DNA of 64,000 nt from JAWXBK01 sp040878185 (GTDB lineage Bacteria; Pseudomonadota; Alphaproteobacteria; Dongiales; Dongiaceae). The translations under genes were made by a program, and so were the position numbers. The stretch is from contig JBBDMS010000048.1 in the NCBI GenBank assembly GCA_040878185.1, positions 11,750-75,749 on the forward strand. The letters are read 5' to 3'. The notes under the pieces are model-generated. The model saw nothing but the letters and a program-made list of their open reading frames with translations, had not been told where the DNA came from and searched no databases. Positions 32,731 through 42,234 of this stretch are shown here, piece after piece (position 1 is the stretch's first letter; each line of letters opens with the position of its first letter).

Positions 32731-33605
32731 TGGCGGTGCTCGTCGGCCGCAACACACGCGTCATCTGCCAAGGCTTCACCGGGTCGCAGGGTACGTTCCA
32801 TTCCGAACAGGCGATCAAATACGGAACCAAAATGGTCGGCGGCGTGACGCCGGGCAAAGGCGGCACGCGCCATCTCGATCTGCCGGTGTTCGATACCGTC
32901 GCCGAGGCGGTTGAAGCGACCAAGGCCGACGCGAGCGTGATCTATGTGCCGCCGGCCTTCGCGGCCGATGCCATTCTCGAGGCGGTCGCGGCGGCCCTGC
33001 CGCTGGCGGTGTGCATCACCGAGGGCATCCCGGTCCTCGACATGGTGCGGGTCAAGCGCGCTCTGGAAGGCAGTGCGACGCGGCTGATCGGACCCAACTG
33101 TCCGGGCGTCATTACGCCCGACGAATGCAAGATCGGCATCATGCCCGGCCATATTCACAAACGCGGGCGCATCGGCATCGTCTCGCGCTCGGGCACGCTC
33201 ACTTATGAGGCCGTCGCACAGACGACCGCCGTCGGGCTGGGCCAGACGACCTGCATCGGCATCGGCGGCGATCCGGTGAACGGCACCAGCTTCATCGATT
33301 GCCTTGAGCTGTTTCTTGCCGATTCCGAGACCGAAGGCGTCATCATGATCGGCGAGATCGGCGGCAGCGCCGAGGAAGAGGCGGCCGATTTCGTACGCAG
33401 CGCCCGCACGAAAAAGCCGATCGTCGGGTTCGTGGCCGGCTTGTCGGCGCCGCCCGGCCGGCGCATGGGCCATGCCGGGGCCATCATCGCGGGCGGCAAA
33501 GGCGGGGCGGGCGATAAAATTGAGGCCCTGAAATCGGCGGGAATCCTGGTTTCGGACTCGCCGGCCCGGCTCGGCGATACCATGTTGGGAGCGTTGAAGG
33601 GCTAA
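32730..33605 (+). CDS. sucD: succinyl-CoA synthetase alpha subunit
   Basis: A 291-residue subunit. GFTGSQGTFHSEQAIKYGT binds CoA, GPNCPGVITPDE is the central loop, and the phosphorylated histidine is H248 in RRMGHAGAIIAGGKG. It starts on the last base of the sucC stop. The gap to the preferred sucA start is 94 bp. Confidence 0.97.
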   Translation: MAVLVGRNTRVICQGFTGSQGTFHSEQAIKYGTKMVGGVTPGKGGTRHLDLPVFDTVAEAVEATKADASVIYVPPAFAADAILEAVAAALPLAVCITEGIPVLDMVRVKRALEGSATRLIGPNCPGVITPDECKIGIMPGHIHKRGRIGIVSRSGTLTYEAVAQTTAVGLGQTTCIGIGGDPVNGTSFIDCLELFLADSETEGVIMIGEIGGSAEEEAADFVRSARTKKPIVGFVAGLSAPPGRRMGHAGAIIAGGKGGAGDKIEALKSAGILVSDSPARLGDTMLGALKG

Positions 33606-33699
33606 GATTTCGATGGCGCCGGGCCTGACCCTGCGTTTGCCGATATGCCGGGGCTCTGCGGGGCCACCCCCGGTCGCCAACGAGGAGCAGCATCAGACG

Positions 33700-36579
33700 A
33701 TGGAGCGCGACAAACTCTCTTTCCTGTCCGGTCCGAACGCCGAGTTCATTGCCGATCTTTATGCCCGCTATGTGACCGATCCGAATTCGGTGGAAGCGAG
33801 CTGGCGTGAATTTTTCGCAAGCCTCAAGGACGACAGCCGCACCGTGCTCGACGACATGCAGGGTGCGAGCTGGACGCGGCGCGACAATGGCGGGGGCAGT
33901 GGCGGCGTCGATGTGATGCTCGATGAAGCGCCGTCGGTCGCCGGTTCCAGGGTCGAATCGCCGCTGCGCGCTATGGGAATCGACGAGATCCGGGCGGCCG
34001 CCACCGATTCGGTGCGCGCGCTCATGCTGATCCGGGCCTATCGGGTGCGCGGCCATCTCGAAGCCGATCTCGATCCGCTCAAGCTGAAGCCGCGCGACAA
34101 GCATCCGGAGCTCGATCCCGCGAGCTACGGTTTCACCGATGCCGACATGGATCGGCCGATCTTTCTCGATGGCGTTCTCGGTTTCCAGTACGCATCGCTG
34201 CGCCAGATCGTGCAGATCGTCCGCGAGACCTATTGCGGCAAGATCGGCATCGAGTTCATGCATATCCAGGATCCGGCACAGAAGGCATGGATCCAGGAAC
34301 GCATCGAGAGCATCCGCAACCACACGCAGTTCACCGAGAAGGGCAAGCGCGCCATTCTCGAACGGCTGACCCATGCCGAAGCGTTCGAGCGGTTTCTCGA
34401 CAAAAAATATACCGGCACCAAGCGATTCGGTATCGAAGGCGCGGAAACGACGATTCCCGCGCTCGAACAGATCCTGAAGCGCGGCAGCCAGCTCGGTGTC
34501 ACCGAAGTCGTGCTCGGCATGGCCCATCGTGGCCGGCTGAACGTGCTGGCGAACGTGCTGGGCAAGCCCTTCACGGCGATCTTCTCCGAGTTCCAGGGCA
34601 ACCCGGCCAATCCCGAAGACGTACAGGGTTCGGCCGACGTCAAATATCATCTCGGCACCTCGTCGGATCGCGAGTTCGACGGCCGACGCGTCCATCTTTC
34701 GCTGACCGCCAACCCCTCGCATCTTGAGGCGGTCAACACCGTCGTGCTCGGTAAGGTGCGGGCGAAGCAGGCGCATAAGGGCGATATCGACCGCAACCAG
34801 ACGATGGCGATCCTGCTGCACGGCGATGCGGCGTTCGCGGGGCAGGGCCTCGTCGGCGAAACGCTCGATCTGTCGGATCTCAAGGGCTATCGCGTCGGCG
34901 GCACGATTCATTTCATCATCAACAATCAGATCGGCTTCACGACCGACCCGGTCAAATCGCGTTCGGGTCCCTATTGCTCGGAAGTCGCAAAACAGATCCA
35001 GGCGCCGATCTTCCACGTCAACGGCGATGCTCCCGAGGCGACGGTGCACGTCGCGCGCATCGCGATGGAGTATCGGCAGGAGTTCAAGCGCGACGTCATC
35101 ATCGACATGTTCTGTTATCGCCGGCACGGCCATAACGAGGGCGACGAGCCGTCCTTCACCCAGCCGCTGATGTATCGGCGGATCGCGGATCATCCGACGA
35201 CACGCGCGCTCTATGCCGAACGGCTGGTCGAAAAGGGCATCGTCACGCGCGAGGATGCCGACTATATTGCGACAGAGTTCCAGGCAAAGCTCGAAGAGGC
35301 GTTCGAGTCGGCGCCCGGCTACAAACCGAACAAGGCCGACTGGCTGGAAGGGGCGTGGACCGGGCTTGCGGTTGCGACCGGCGACGACCGGCGCGGCGAG
35401 ACCGCAGTCGAGCCCGATACGCTGCGGTTGATCGGACAGGCGCTCACCTCGGTGCCAGAGGGCTTTACCGCGCATCGGCGGCTGCTGCGCATTCTCGACA
35501 ACAAGCGCGAGCGGCTCGAAAGCGGCAACGACATCGACTGGGCGACCGCCGAGTCGCTGGCCTTCGGCAGTCTGCTGCTTGAGGGCTGCAAGGTCCGGCT
35601 GTCGGGCCAGGATTGCGGGCGCGGCACGTTCAGCCAGCGCCATGCGGTGCTGATCGACCAGGAGACGATGGACGAATATGTGCCGCTGAATGCGGTGCGC
35701 AAGGGCCAGGCGCTGGTCGAAGTGATCGACAGCCCGCTCTCGGAAGCGGGCGTGCTCGGTTTCGAGTACGGCTATTCGCTGGCCGAGCCGCGCGGCCTCG
35801 TCGTCTGGGAAGCGCAGTTCGGCGATTTCGTGAACGGCGCGCAGGTCATCATCGACCAGTTCATCGCCTCGGGCGAAAGCAAGTGGCTGCGCATGTCGGG
35901 TCTCGTGATGCTGCTGCCGCACGGATACGAAGGCCAGGGCCCCGAACACAGCTCGGCCCGGCTCGAACGGTTCCTGCAGCTTTGCGGCGAAGACAACATG
36001 CAGGTCGTGAACTGCACAACGCCGGCCAATTACTTTCATGCGCTGCGCCGGCAGATGCACCGCAATTTCCGCAAGCCGCTGATCGTCATGACGCCGAAAT
36101 CGCTTCTGCGTCATAAACTCTGCGTATCGCGCCTCGGGGATATGGGGCCGGGCACGTCGTTTCATCGCGTGATGTACGACGATGTCAAACTTTGTGCCGA
36201 CGAGAACGTGCGGCGCGTTGTGCTCTGCTCCGGCAAGGTCTACTACGATCTCTTCGAAGAGCGTGCCAAACGCGAGATCAAAGACGTGGCTTTCCTGCGG
36301 CTCGAACAACTCTACCCGTTTCCGCACAAGGCGCTGAAGGCCGAGCTTGCGCGGTTTCCGCAGGCCGACATCGTCTGGTGCCAGGAGGAGCCGAAGAACA
36401 TGGGTGCGGCGTTCTTCGTCCTGCCGGAGATCGAGAGCGTGCTGACCGAACTCGGCCATGCGGCCGGCCGTGCGCGCTATGTCGGACGGCCCGCGGCGGC
36501 GTCGCCGGCGACGGGTCTGCTCAAGCGCCATCTGCGCGAACAGGCGCTTCTGGCCGATCAGGCCCTGAGTGCGGAGTGA
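33700..36579 (+). CDS. sucA: 2-oxoglutarate dehydrogenase E1 component
   Basis: A 959-residue thiamine-diphosphate enzyme. The N-terminal FLSGPNAEFIADLYARYVTD and WREFF region is the usual E1o start. VVLGMAHRGRLNVLANVLGK, GDAAFAGQGLVGETLDLS (ThDP-Mg motif) and RRHGHNEGDEPSFTQP are family blocks, and VWCQEEPKNMGAAFFVLPEIE lies near the end. It decarboxylates 2-oxoglutarate and passes the succinyl group to SucB lipoate. I prefer MERDKLSFLSG at 33700, with GAGGAG upstream; an ATG at 33613 in the same frame would add 29 atypical residues. Confidence 0.96.
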   Translation: MERDKLSFLSGPNAEFIADLYARYVTDPNSVEASWREFFASLKDDSRTVLDDMQGASWTRRDNGGGSGGVDVMLDEAPSVAGSRVESPLRAMGIDEIRAAATDSVRALMLIRAYRVRGHLEADLDPLKLKPRDKHPELDPASYGFTDADMDRPIFLDGVLGFQYASLRQIVQIVRETYCGKIGIEFMHIQDPAQKAWIQERIESIRNHTQFTEKGKRAILERLTHAEAFERFLDKKYTGTKRFGIEGAETTIPALEQILKRGSQLGVTEVVLGMAHRGRLNVLANVLGKPFTAIFSEFQGNPANPEDVQGSADVKYHLGTSSDREFDGRRVHLSLTANPSHLEAVNTVVLGKVRAKQAHKGDIDRNQTMAILLHGDAAFAGQGLVGETLDLSDLKGYRVGGTIHFIINNQIGFTTDPVKSRSGPYCSEVAKQIQAPIFHVNGDAPEATVHVARIAMEYRQEFKRDVIIDMFCYRRHGHNEGDEPSFTQPLMYRRIADHPTTRALYAERLVEKGIVTREDADYIATEFQAKLEEAFESAPGYKPNKADWLEGAWTGLAVATGDDRRGETAVEPDTLRLIGQALTSVPEGFTAHRRLLRILDNKRERLESGNDIDWATAESLAFGSLLLEGCKVRLSGQDCGRGTFSQRHAVLIDQETMDEYVPLNAVRKGQALVEVIDSPLSEAGVLGFEYGYSLAEPRGLVVWEAQFGDFVNGAQVIIDQFIASGESKWLRMSGLVMLLPHGYEGQGPEHSSARLERFLQLCGEDNMQVVNCTTPANYFHALRRQMHRNFRKPLIVMTPKSLLRHKLCVSRLGDMGPGTSFHRVMYDDVKLCADENVRRVVLCSGKVYYDLFEERAKREIKDVAFLRLEQLYPFPHKALKAELARFPQADIVWCQEEPKNMGAAFFVLPEIESVLTELGHAAGRARYVGRPAAASPATGLLKRHLREQALLADQALSAE

Positions 36580-36592
36580 AGGAAAGAAGCCG

Positions 36593-38134
36593 ATGGCGAA
36601 AGATATCGTAGTCCCGCAGCTCGGCGAATCGGTCACCGAGGCGACGATCGCCAAATGGATGAAGAAGGTGGGGGACAGCATCGCGCAGGACGAGATGCTG
36701 CTCGAACTCGAGACCGACAAGGTGACGCTCGAGGTGAACGCACCGGTCGCGGGGCGTCTCGCCGAAATCATCGCCCAGGAGGGAGCGACGGTCGAAGTCG
36801 GCGCAATCGTCGGCCGGCTGGCCGAGGCAGGCGAGACCGTGAGCGCGAAGGCGCCCGCCGCCAAAACGGATGCGGCCAAGACGGAACCGCCGAAGGCCAC
36901 CACGCCGGCACAAACTGCGCCGAGTGCCGAAAGCGGCAAACCGGCGGTCGGCCCGTCCGGTCCGGTGCCCGATCTCACGCGCAAGATTTCCGACGAGCAG
37001 CGCGCCCAGGCGCGTCCGACCATGGGCGCTCGCTATGAGGCCGGCGCGCCGCCCGAAGGCGAACGGGCGACCGGCGTCGAGGCAACCGAAGACGAGACGC
37101 TCTCGCCGTCGGTGCGCAAGCTGATGGAAGAAAACGAGGTCGCGGCGGGCGAGATCGCCGGCAGCGGTTCCGGCGGGCGCATCACCAAGGGCGACGTGCT
37201 GGACTATATCGGCAAGGAAGTGAAGAAGGGCGCCGGCGAACCGTCGTCGGACAGCCGGAATGCGCCGGCCGAACAGCCGGGCGCCGTGCAGCCCGAACCG
37301 CGTACCGCCCCGGCCCCGGCATCCGCACCGCCGCCAACCCCGGCCCAGGCCGCATCTGCGCAGGCCGCCGTAAAGCCCGCGGCACCGTCGCGCCCGGCGC
37401 CGGTCGTGCGTCCAATGGAGGAAGACGGCGCGCCGCCGCGCGAAGAGCGCGTGCGCATGTCCCGCTTGAGGAAGCGCATCGCCGAGCGCCTCAAGCAGTC
37501 GCAGAACACCGCCGCCATGCTCACGACCTTCAACGAGGCCGACATGAGCGCGGTGATCGCGGTGCGCAAACAGTATCGCGATATCTTCGAGAAGAAGCAC
37601 GGCATCAAGCTCGGCTTCATGTCGTTCTTCGTGAAGGCGGCGATCGTCGCGCTGAAGGAGATTCCAGCGGTCAATGCGGAAATCGATGGCGAGGATATCG
37701 TCTACAAGAACTTCTACGATATCGGCGTTGCAGTCGGTATTGATCAGGGTCTCGTCGTGCCCGTGCTGCGCGATTGCGACCGGCTGAATTTTGCCGAGAT
37801 CGAAACGAAACTGTCGGAACTCGGCCGCAGGGCGCGCGAAGGAAAATTGGCGATCGAGGATCTGACCGGCGGGACGTTCACGATCTCGAACGGCGGCGTC
37901 TATGGTTCGCTGATGTCGACGCCGATTCTCAATCCGCCGCAATCCGGCATTCTCGGCATGCACAAGATCCTGGACCGGCCGATTGCGGTTGGCGGCAAGA
38001 TCGAGATCCGGCCGATGATGTATCTGGCACTGACCTACGATCACCGGGTCATCGACGGGCGGGAAGCGGTGACGTTCCTCGTGCGTCTCAAGGAATGTAT
38101 CGAGGATCCGCAGCGTATCCTGCTCGACATGTGA
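36593..38134 (+). CDS. sucB: dihydrolipoyl succinyltransferase (E2o)
   Basis: A 513-residue E2. The lipoyl domain (about 1-77) has the lipoylated Lys in LETDKVTLEV. A long Ala/Pro/Lys linker follows, then an E3-binding domain (about 165-205, SPSVRKLMEENEVAAGEIAG) and a second long Pro/Ala linker. The catalytic domain (about 280-513) ends with LTYDHRVIDGREAV, containing the active His and Asp. It is about 100 residues longer than E. coli SucB because of the linkers. AAGGAAAG precedes the ATG. Confidence 0.96.
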   Translation: MAKDIVVPQLGESVTEATIAKWMKKVGDSIAQDEMLLELETDKVTLEVNAPVAGRLAEIIAQEGATVEVGAIVGRLAEAGETVSAKAPAAKTDAAKTEPPKATTPAQTAPSAESGKPAVGPSGPVPDLTRKISDEQRAQARPTMGARYEAGAPPEGERATGVEATEDETLSPSVRKLMEENEVAAGEIAGSGSGGRITKGDVLDYIGKEVKKGAGEPSSDSRNAPAEQPGAVQPEPRTAPAPASAPPPTPAQAASAQAAVKPAAPSRPAPVVRPMEEDGAPPREERVRMSRLRKRIAERLKQSQNTAAMLTTFNEADMSAVIAVRKQYRDIFEKKHGIKLGFMSFFVKAAIVALKEIPAVNAEIDGEDIVYKNFYDIGVAVGIDQGLVVPVLRDCDRLNFAEIETKLSELGRRAREGKLAIEDLTGGTFTISNGGVYGSLMSTPILNPPQSGILGMHKILDRPIAVGGKIEIRPMMYLALTYDHRVIDGREAVTFLVRLKECIEDPQRILLDM

Positions 38135-38145
38135 GGACCGTGCCG

Positions 38146-38862
38146 ATGGACGCACAAGCCCCCAAGCAGGCCACCGACGGCAGCGCTCGCCCGGGCGCCA
38201 AAATGCCGGGCGCCAACATGCGGCGCGTGCCGTACTGGAACCAGACCACCAATTTCACCTGCGGTCCTTCGGCCGTGATGATGGCGATGAACGCCTTCGA
38301 TCCGGATATCGGCATGACGCGCCCGCTGGAATACACGCTCTGGCGCGAGGCGAATTCGGTGGTGATGAGCGGCAAGGGTCCGGCCGGCTGCAGCCCGATC
38401 GGTCTCGCGCTTGCCGCACACTGCCGTGGTTACGAGACCGAAATCCATATCAATCACCGCCGGCCATTTCTCGTGGATCGGGCGCGCGATCCGAAGCTGC
38501 GCGAGGTGGTCGAAATCGTCTACAGCATGGACCTTGCCGAGCTCGAGGCGGAGGGCCTCCCGGTTGTCTATAACTGGCCGGGCGTTGCCGGCATCGAGGC
38601 GAAGTTTCGCGAAGGCTGGCTGCCGGTCGTGCTGGTTAGCACCCATTTCGTCCATGGCGATCATACGCCGCACTGGATCGTGGTGACGGGGTTCGACCCA
38701 GACCGGGTCTACATCAACGATCCGTGGATCTCGCGGAACAAAGGCCAGAGCGAAATCGACGTGACCGACCGGCCGATCCCGCGCGCCGATTTCAACCGGA
38801 TGGCCTGCTACGGCAAGCGCAAGGAGCGCTCGGTCCTGTTCCTGCGCCAGCGCGGCGCGTAA
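38146..38862 (+). CDS. C39-like papain-fold protein between sucB and lpd
   Basis: A 238-residue cytosolic-looking protein with the peptidase C39-like pattern: YWNQTTNFTCGPSAVMMAMN places a candidate nucleophile at C39, HTPHWIVVTGFD gives the His (H176), and YINDPW gives Asn191/Asp192. There is no double-Gly leader transporter nearby. Related stand-alone or GNAT-fused proteins are annotated as peptidase C39 family, with unproven substrates. It begins 11 bp after sucB and ends 54 bp before lpd, so it is inside the 2-oxoglutarate dehydrogenase operon; GAGGA overlapping the sucB stop serves as ribosome binding site. A role in processing or modifying the complex is only a guess. Confidence 0.8.
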   Translation: MDAQAPKQATDGSARPGAKMPGANMRRVPYWNQTTNFTCGPSAVMMAMNAFDPDIGMTRPLEYTLWREANSVVMSGKGPAGCSPIGLALAAHCRGYETEIHINHRRPFLVDRARDPKLREVVEIVYSMDLAELEAEGLPVVYNWPGVAGIEAKFREGWLPVVLVSTHFVHGDHTPHWIVVTGFDPDRVYINDPWISRNKGQSEIDVTDRPIPRADFNRMACYGKRKERSVLFLRQRGA

Positions 38863-38916
38863 GGCCGCGCACAGACCGGCGCGCGGCGCCGATAACCGGC
38901 AGAAGGCGGCAATCGC

Positions 38917-40323
38917 ATGGCGGACCAATATGACGTGGCGATCATCGGCGGCGGGCCGGCAGGCTATGTCGCCGCGATCCGGGCCGCCCAGCTCGGCATG
39001 CGGACCGTCTGTATCGAGAAGCGCGGCGCGCTCGGCGGCACCTGTCTCAATGTGGGCTGCATTCCCTCGAAGGCGCTGCTGCATGCCTCGGAACGCTATG
39101 AGGAGGCGAAGGGGCATCTCGCGCCCTTGGGCATCAGGATCGGCAGCGTCGATCTCGATCTCGCAGCGATGCTTGCCCACAAGGACAAGGTCGTCACCGG
39201 CCTCACCAGGGGCATCGAATCGCTCTTCAAGAAGCACAGGATCGATTATCTCAAGGGCAGTGGCCGCCTCGCCGGCTCCGGTCGCGTCGATGTGGCGCTC
39301 GCCGATGGCGGCAGGACGAGCCTTGCGGCGACTTCGATCGTGATCGCGACCGGTTCAGAGCCGACTTCGCTGCCGGGCATTACGATCGACGAGAAGCGCA
39401 TCGTCTCCTCGACCGGTGCGCTGATCTTGGCGACGGTGCCGACGCATCTGGTGGTGATCGGCGCCGGTTATATTGGGCTCGAGATGGGGTCGGTCTGGCG
39501 CCGTCTCGGTTCAAAAGTGACGGTCGTCGAATATCTCGACCGCATCCTGCCCGGCATGGACAAGGAGATCGCAAAACAGTTTCAGCGCATCCTCGAGCGC
39601 CAGGGCATGAAGTTCCGCCTGGCGACCAAGGTGACGGCGGCTTCGTCGTCGAGTGAAAGCGTTTCGCTCACGTTCGAGCCGGCGGCGGGCGGCGCGGCAG
39701 AGACGTTGCTGGCCGATTGTGTGCTGGTGGCGGTCGGTCGGCGGCCCTTTACCGAGGAGCTCGGCCTCGAAGAGGCGGGCGTCGCGCTCGACGACAAAGG
39801 GCGGGTGCGCACCGACGCGCATTTCCAGACCAGCGCCGCCGGCATCTATGCCATCGGCGACGTGATTGCCGGCCCGATGCTCGCGCACAAGGCGATGGAT
39901 GAGGGCGTCGCGCTGATGGAACGGCTCGCGGGCCAGGCGGGCCATGTGAATTACGAAACCGTGCCAGGCATCGTGTTCACCTGGCCGGAAGTCGCCTCGG
40001 TCGGCCGCACCGAGGAACAGCTCAAGGAAGCGGGTATCGAGTATCGCGTCGGCAAGTTTCCGTTCATGGCGAACAGCCGCTCGCGCACGACCGGCGAGAC
40101 CGACGGGTTTGTCAAATTACTGGCCGATGCGAAAACTGACCGGCTATTGGGCGCACATATTCTCGGCCCCGATGCCGGAACGCTGATCCATGAATGCGTC
40201 GTCGCGATGGAATTCGGCGGCGCGGTCGAGGATCTCGCGCGCTCGTTTCACGGTCATCCGACCTTGTCGGAATCGATCAAGGAAGCGGCGCTCGCCGCCG
40301 GCACCGGCGCGATCCATATCTGA
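38917..40323 (+). CDS. lpdA: dihydrolipoyl dehydrogenase (E3)
   Basis: A 468-residue flavoprotein disulfide reductase. FAD-binding IIGGGPAGYVAA is at 9-20, the redox pair is C43/C48 in GGTCLNVGCIPSK, the NAD domain has VVIGAGYIGLEMGSVW, and the C-terminal FHGHPTLSESIKEA gives the His-Glu pair of the partner active site. It re-oxidises dihydrolipoamide of SucB and probably other lipoyl complexes. AAGGCGG precedes the ATG. It ends the TCA operon. Confidence 0.97.
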   Translation: MADQYDVAIIGGGPAGYVAAIRAAQLGMRTVCIEKRGALGGTCLNVGCIPSKALLHASERYEEAKGHLAPLGIRIGSVDLDLAAMLAHKDKVVTGLTRGIESLFKKHRIDYLKGSGRLAGSGRVDVALADGGRTSLAATSIVIATGSEPTSLPGITIDEKRIVSSTGALILATVPTHLVVIGAGYIGLEMGSVWRRLGSKVTVVEYLDRILPGMDKEIAKQFQRILERQGMKFRLATKVTAASSSSESVSLTFEPAAGGAAETLLADCVLVAVGRRPFTEELGLEEAGVALDDKGRVRTDAHFQTSAAGIYAIGDVIAGPMLAHKAMDEGVALMERLAGQAGHVNYETVPGIVFTWPEVASVGRTEEQLKEAGIEYRVGKFPFMANSRSRTTGETDGFVKLLADAKTDRLLGAHILGPDAGTLIHECVVAMEFGGAVEDLARSFHGHPTLSESIKEAALAAGTGAIHI

Positions 40324-40357
40324 GCGAAAGCGCGGGCGTGTCCCCGCTCCGCTTTCT
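40324..40357. terminator. imperfect hairpin after lpd
   Basis: GCGAAAGCGCGGG and CCCCGCTCCGCTTTC form an imperfect stem right after the lpd stop and reach the last codon of the convergent lipoprotein gene. It could end both transcripts. The T-rich part is inside the stem, so strength is uncertain. Confidence 0.4.
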
Positions 40358-40916
40358 ACTGGGGGTCAGCTAGAATCTCGGCGATCGTCTTGCTGAGCAC
40401 GACTTCGACGGACCGGCGCACCGATTCGGCGGCGAACACGCAGGTGAAGGAGCCGTCGGCGCGAACCGCCGCCTCGACGGCGAGCGGCCGGCTTGTGGCG
40501 GCGGGCACCGAATCGACGCGGCCCGACAAGCGCGAATCCGTCACGCAGTATCCCGACAGATCGGTATCCATGTGGCAGCGCAGGATGAGCCGCAAATCGT
40601 CGAAGGTTATGGCGGCGGCATTTTCGGCGACCGCCGGACGGCTCGCCACGGCATCGGCCCAGGCCTCGCGGATACGCCGGGTGGCCTCCTCGCGATAGTC
40701 GAGATTGACCGTCGCGCCGCTGCAGAGATGCGTCACCGATTCCAGCGTCTTCTTGAACACGTCGATGCCGGCGATGAGCGGCCCGTCGGGGCTTGCCGCT
40801 TCCGATTGGGCTAATGCGGCCGGCGCGGTGGCGTCGGGGTCGGGCCCGGTCACATCGTAAACGCAGCCGCCGGCAACTAAGGCAACCAGCAGAATTACCA
40901 GCCCGCGCAATGACAT
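40356..40916 (-). CDS. putative lipoprotein, unknown
   Basis: A 186-residue protein with a lipoprotein signal: MSLRGLVILLVALVAGGC gives a lipobox with the lipidated cysteine C18. The mature part has a Pro/Ala linker followed by a folded domain with paired cysteines (HLCSG, LRCHMD, GYCVTD, TCVFA). No family recognised. Probably anchored in a membrane facing the periplasm. GAGGGG lies just before the start, favouring it over the longer upstream frame. Confidence 0.72.
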   Translation of the reverse strand: MSLRGLVILLVALVAGGCVYDVTGPDPDATAPAALAQSEAASPDGPLIAGIDVFKKTLESVTHLCSGATVNLDYREEATRRIREAWADAVASRPAVAENAAAITFDDLRLILRCHMDTDLSGYCVTDSRLSGRVDSVPAATSRPLAVEAAVRADGSFTCVFAAESVRRSVEVVLSKTIAEILADPQ

Positions 40917-41072
40917 ATGCCCCTCGCCTGTTGGTGGTTCCACCCGTGCCCCCGCGCGCGGATAGAGAAGCGCAGACAAATTGCGCCTTGCAGTTGATAC
41001 ACGATTCGATTAATCCGGGAAACGATCAACCGGTCGTTGTGGGCGACCGATGCGACAAAGGGTGGGGAAACA

Positions 41073-41651
41073 ATGTATTCAAACTGGCATCGCGCCATTG
41101 GCGCGAGCGTAATTCTCATTGGCCTTGCGGGATGCAGCAGCAATCGGGTCGAACCGATCTCGGCCGCCGATGCGACCTGGACCGAGAATGTACAGGTGGC
41201 GGCGATTCATATCGAACGAAACAATCCCGATGTTCCGGTTGTGGTGATGGACAACCTCGCGAGGCATCTGCGCATCGTCATGGACAGCTGCGTCGTCGGC
41301 GAGCGCAATGTCGACATGCGCGTCCGGGTCGACAATTTCGAGGGCAACAGCACAGCGGCTGCGATCCTGATCGGCGACACGACCGGGCTCTCCGGGACCG
41401 TGCTGCTCGAGGATCCGGAAACCGGCGCGACGCAGGGCGAGTATTATGTGGATTCCGTTCAATCCGGGGGCGGCCTGATCGGCGCGGCGGTTCTCTCGGG
41501 CAGCGAGGACGGCATGCCGCTGATGTTCGCGGAGCAGGTCTGCGAAGACGTGTTTGCGGGCGTACCGCCGGAGCGCGCGGATGCGAGTTCTCCGAGCACG
41601 CTGTCGCCGCGCGAAATGGAACTCGAGGAACGCGAAGCTGTCGACGAATAA
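41073..41651 (+). CDS. putative lipoprotein, unknown
   Basis: A 192-residue protein starting MYSNWHRAIGASVILIGLAG, with lipobox LAGC and the lipidated cysteine C21. The mature domain has LARHLRIVMDSCVVGERNVDMRV and a Gly-rich stretch, then an acidic Ser/Pro tail. I see resemblance to DUF3313-type outer-membrane lipoproteins, but only weakly. GGTGGGGA precedes the ATG. The gene is divergent from the other lipoprotein and ends with a nested hairpin. Confidence 0.7.
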   Translation: MYSNWHRAIGASVILIGLAGCSSNRVEPISAADATWTENVQVAAIHIERNNPDVPVVVMDNLARHLRIVMDSCVVGERNVDMRVRVDNFEGNSTAAAILIGDTTGLSGTVLLEDPETGATQGEYYVDSVQSGGGLIGAAVLSGSEDGMPLMFAEQVCEDVFAGVPPERADASSPSTLSPREMELEEREAVDE

Positions 41652-41652
41652 T

Positions 41653-41692
41653 CGGACGGAATGCAAACCGGCATTCGCCGTCACGTCCGTTT
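41653..41692 (+). terminator. nested hairpin after the lipoprotein gene
   Basis: CGGACG (41653-41658) pairs with CGTCCG (41684-41689), enclosing GAATGC/GCATTC (41659-41664 and 41671-41676). TTT follows. It starts at the lipoprotein stop and probably acts as a modest terminator. Confidence 0.5.
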
Positions 41693-41733
41693 ACGGCGCC
41701 AGAGCATGACGGCGATACCGCGAACTTACCTCG

Positions 41734-42234
41734 TTACAGCTTGACGACCGGAATGCTCATCCAGGTGAGTTCGCTGATTCGCTCGGCGCCGAGGCTTTCG
41801 TAGAAATTGAAGGCGAGCCGGTTCGGGTCGTAGACGTTCCAGACCAGCTCGCCGGCATCGAACTCGCGCGCGATGCGCGCCACCTCCGCCATCAGCGCGC
41901 GGCCGACGCCGTGCCGCCGCACTTCCTCGCGCACCCAGAGATCGATGATGTAGAGCAGCCGCAGGCTGCGATCGACGTCGTAGCCGAAATGGAACAGGAG
42001 GTAGCCGGCCGGCCTCCGACTGACATGCGCGACGATACCGTCGAAAGCGCGCCTGGGGCCGAAGCCGGCCTCGCGGAATGCCTTCGCATCGAAATTGAGC
42101 GGTGCCTTGTCGCCGAGCGCGCGCAGATAGGCGCCGAACTCGCCCGACATCGCGATGACATCGTCGGCATCGTTCGGCGCGATCGGGCGGATCGTCGGGG
42201 GCCGTATCGGCTGGCCGGAAACGGGCGGGCTCAC
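41734..42234 (-). CDS. GNAT acetyltransferase, copy 2
   Basis: A 166-residue GNAT-fold protein. The acetyl-CoA loop is RRHGVGRALMAEVARIA, preceded by LLYIIDLWVREEVR on strand 4, and NRLAFNFYESLGAERIS closes the fold. I choose a GTG start at 42234, which overlaps the stop of the upstream GNAT gene (GTGA); the ATG at 42261 would force a 31-bp overlap. It is about half identical by eye to the upstream copy, so the pair is a tandem duplication. Substrate unknown. Confidence 0.82.
   Translation of the reverse strand: MSPPVSGQPIRPPTIRPIAPNDADDVIAMSGEFGAYLRALGDKAPLNFDAKAFREAGFGPRRAFDGIVAHVSRRPAGYLLFHFGYDVDRSLRLLYIIDLWVREEVRRHGVGRALMAEVARIAREFDAGELVWNVYDPNRLAFNFYESLGAERISELTWMSIPVVKL

Noticed and set aside
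33484..37023. A 1179-codon open frame antisense to sucA and sucB
   Set aside because: It lies opposite highly conserved enzymes, is Arg/His/Asp-rich like a codon-bias shadow, and has no domain or ribosome binding site.
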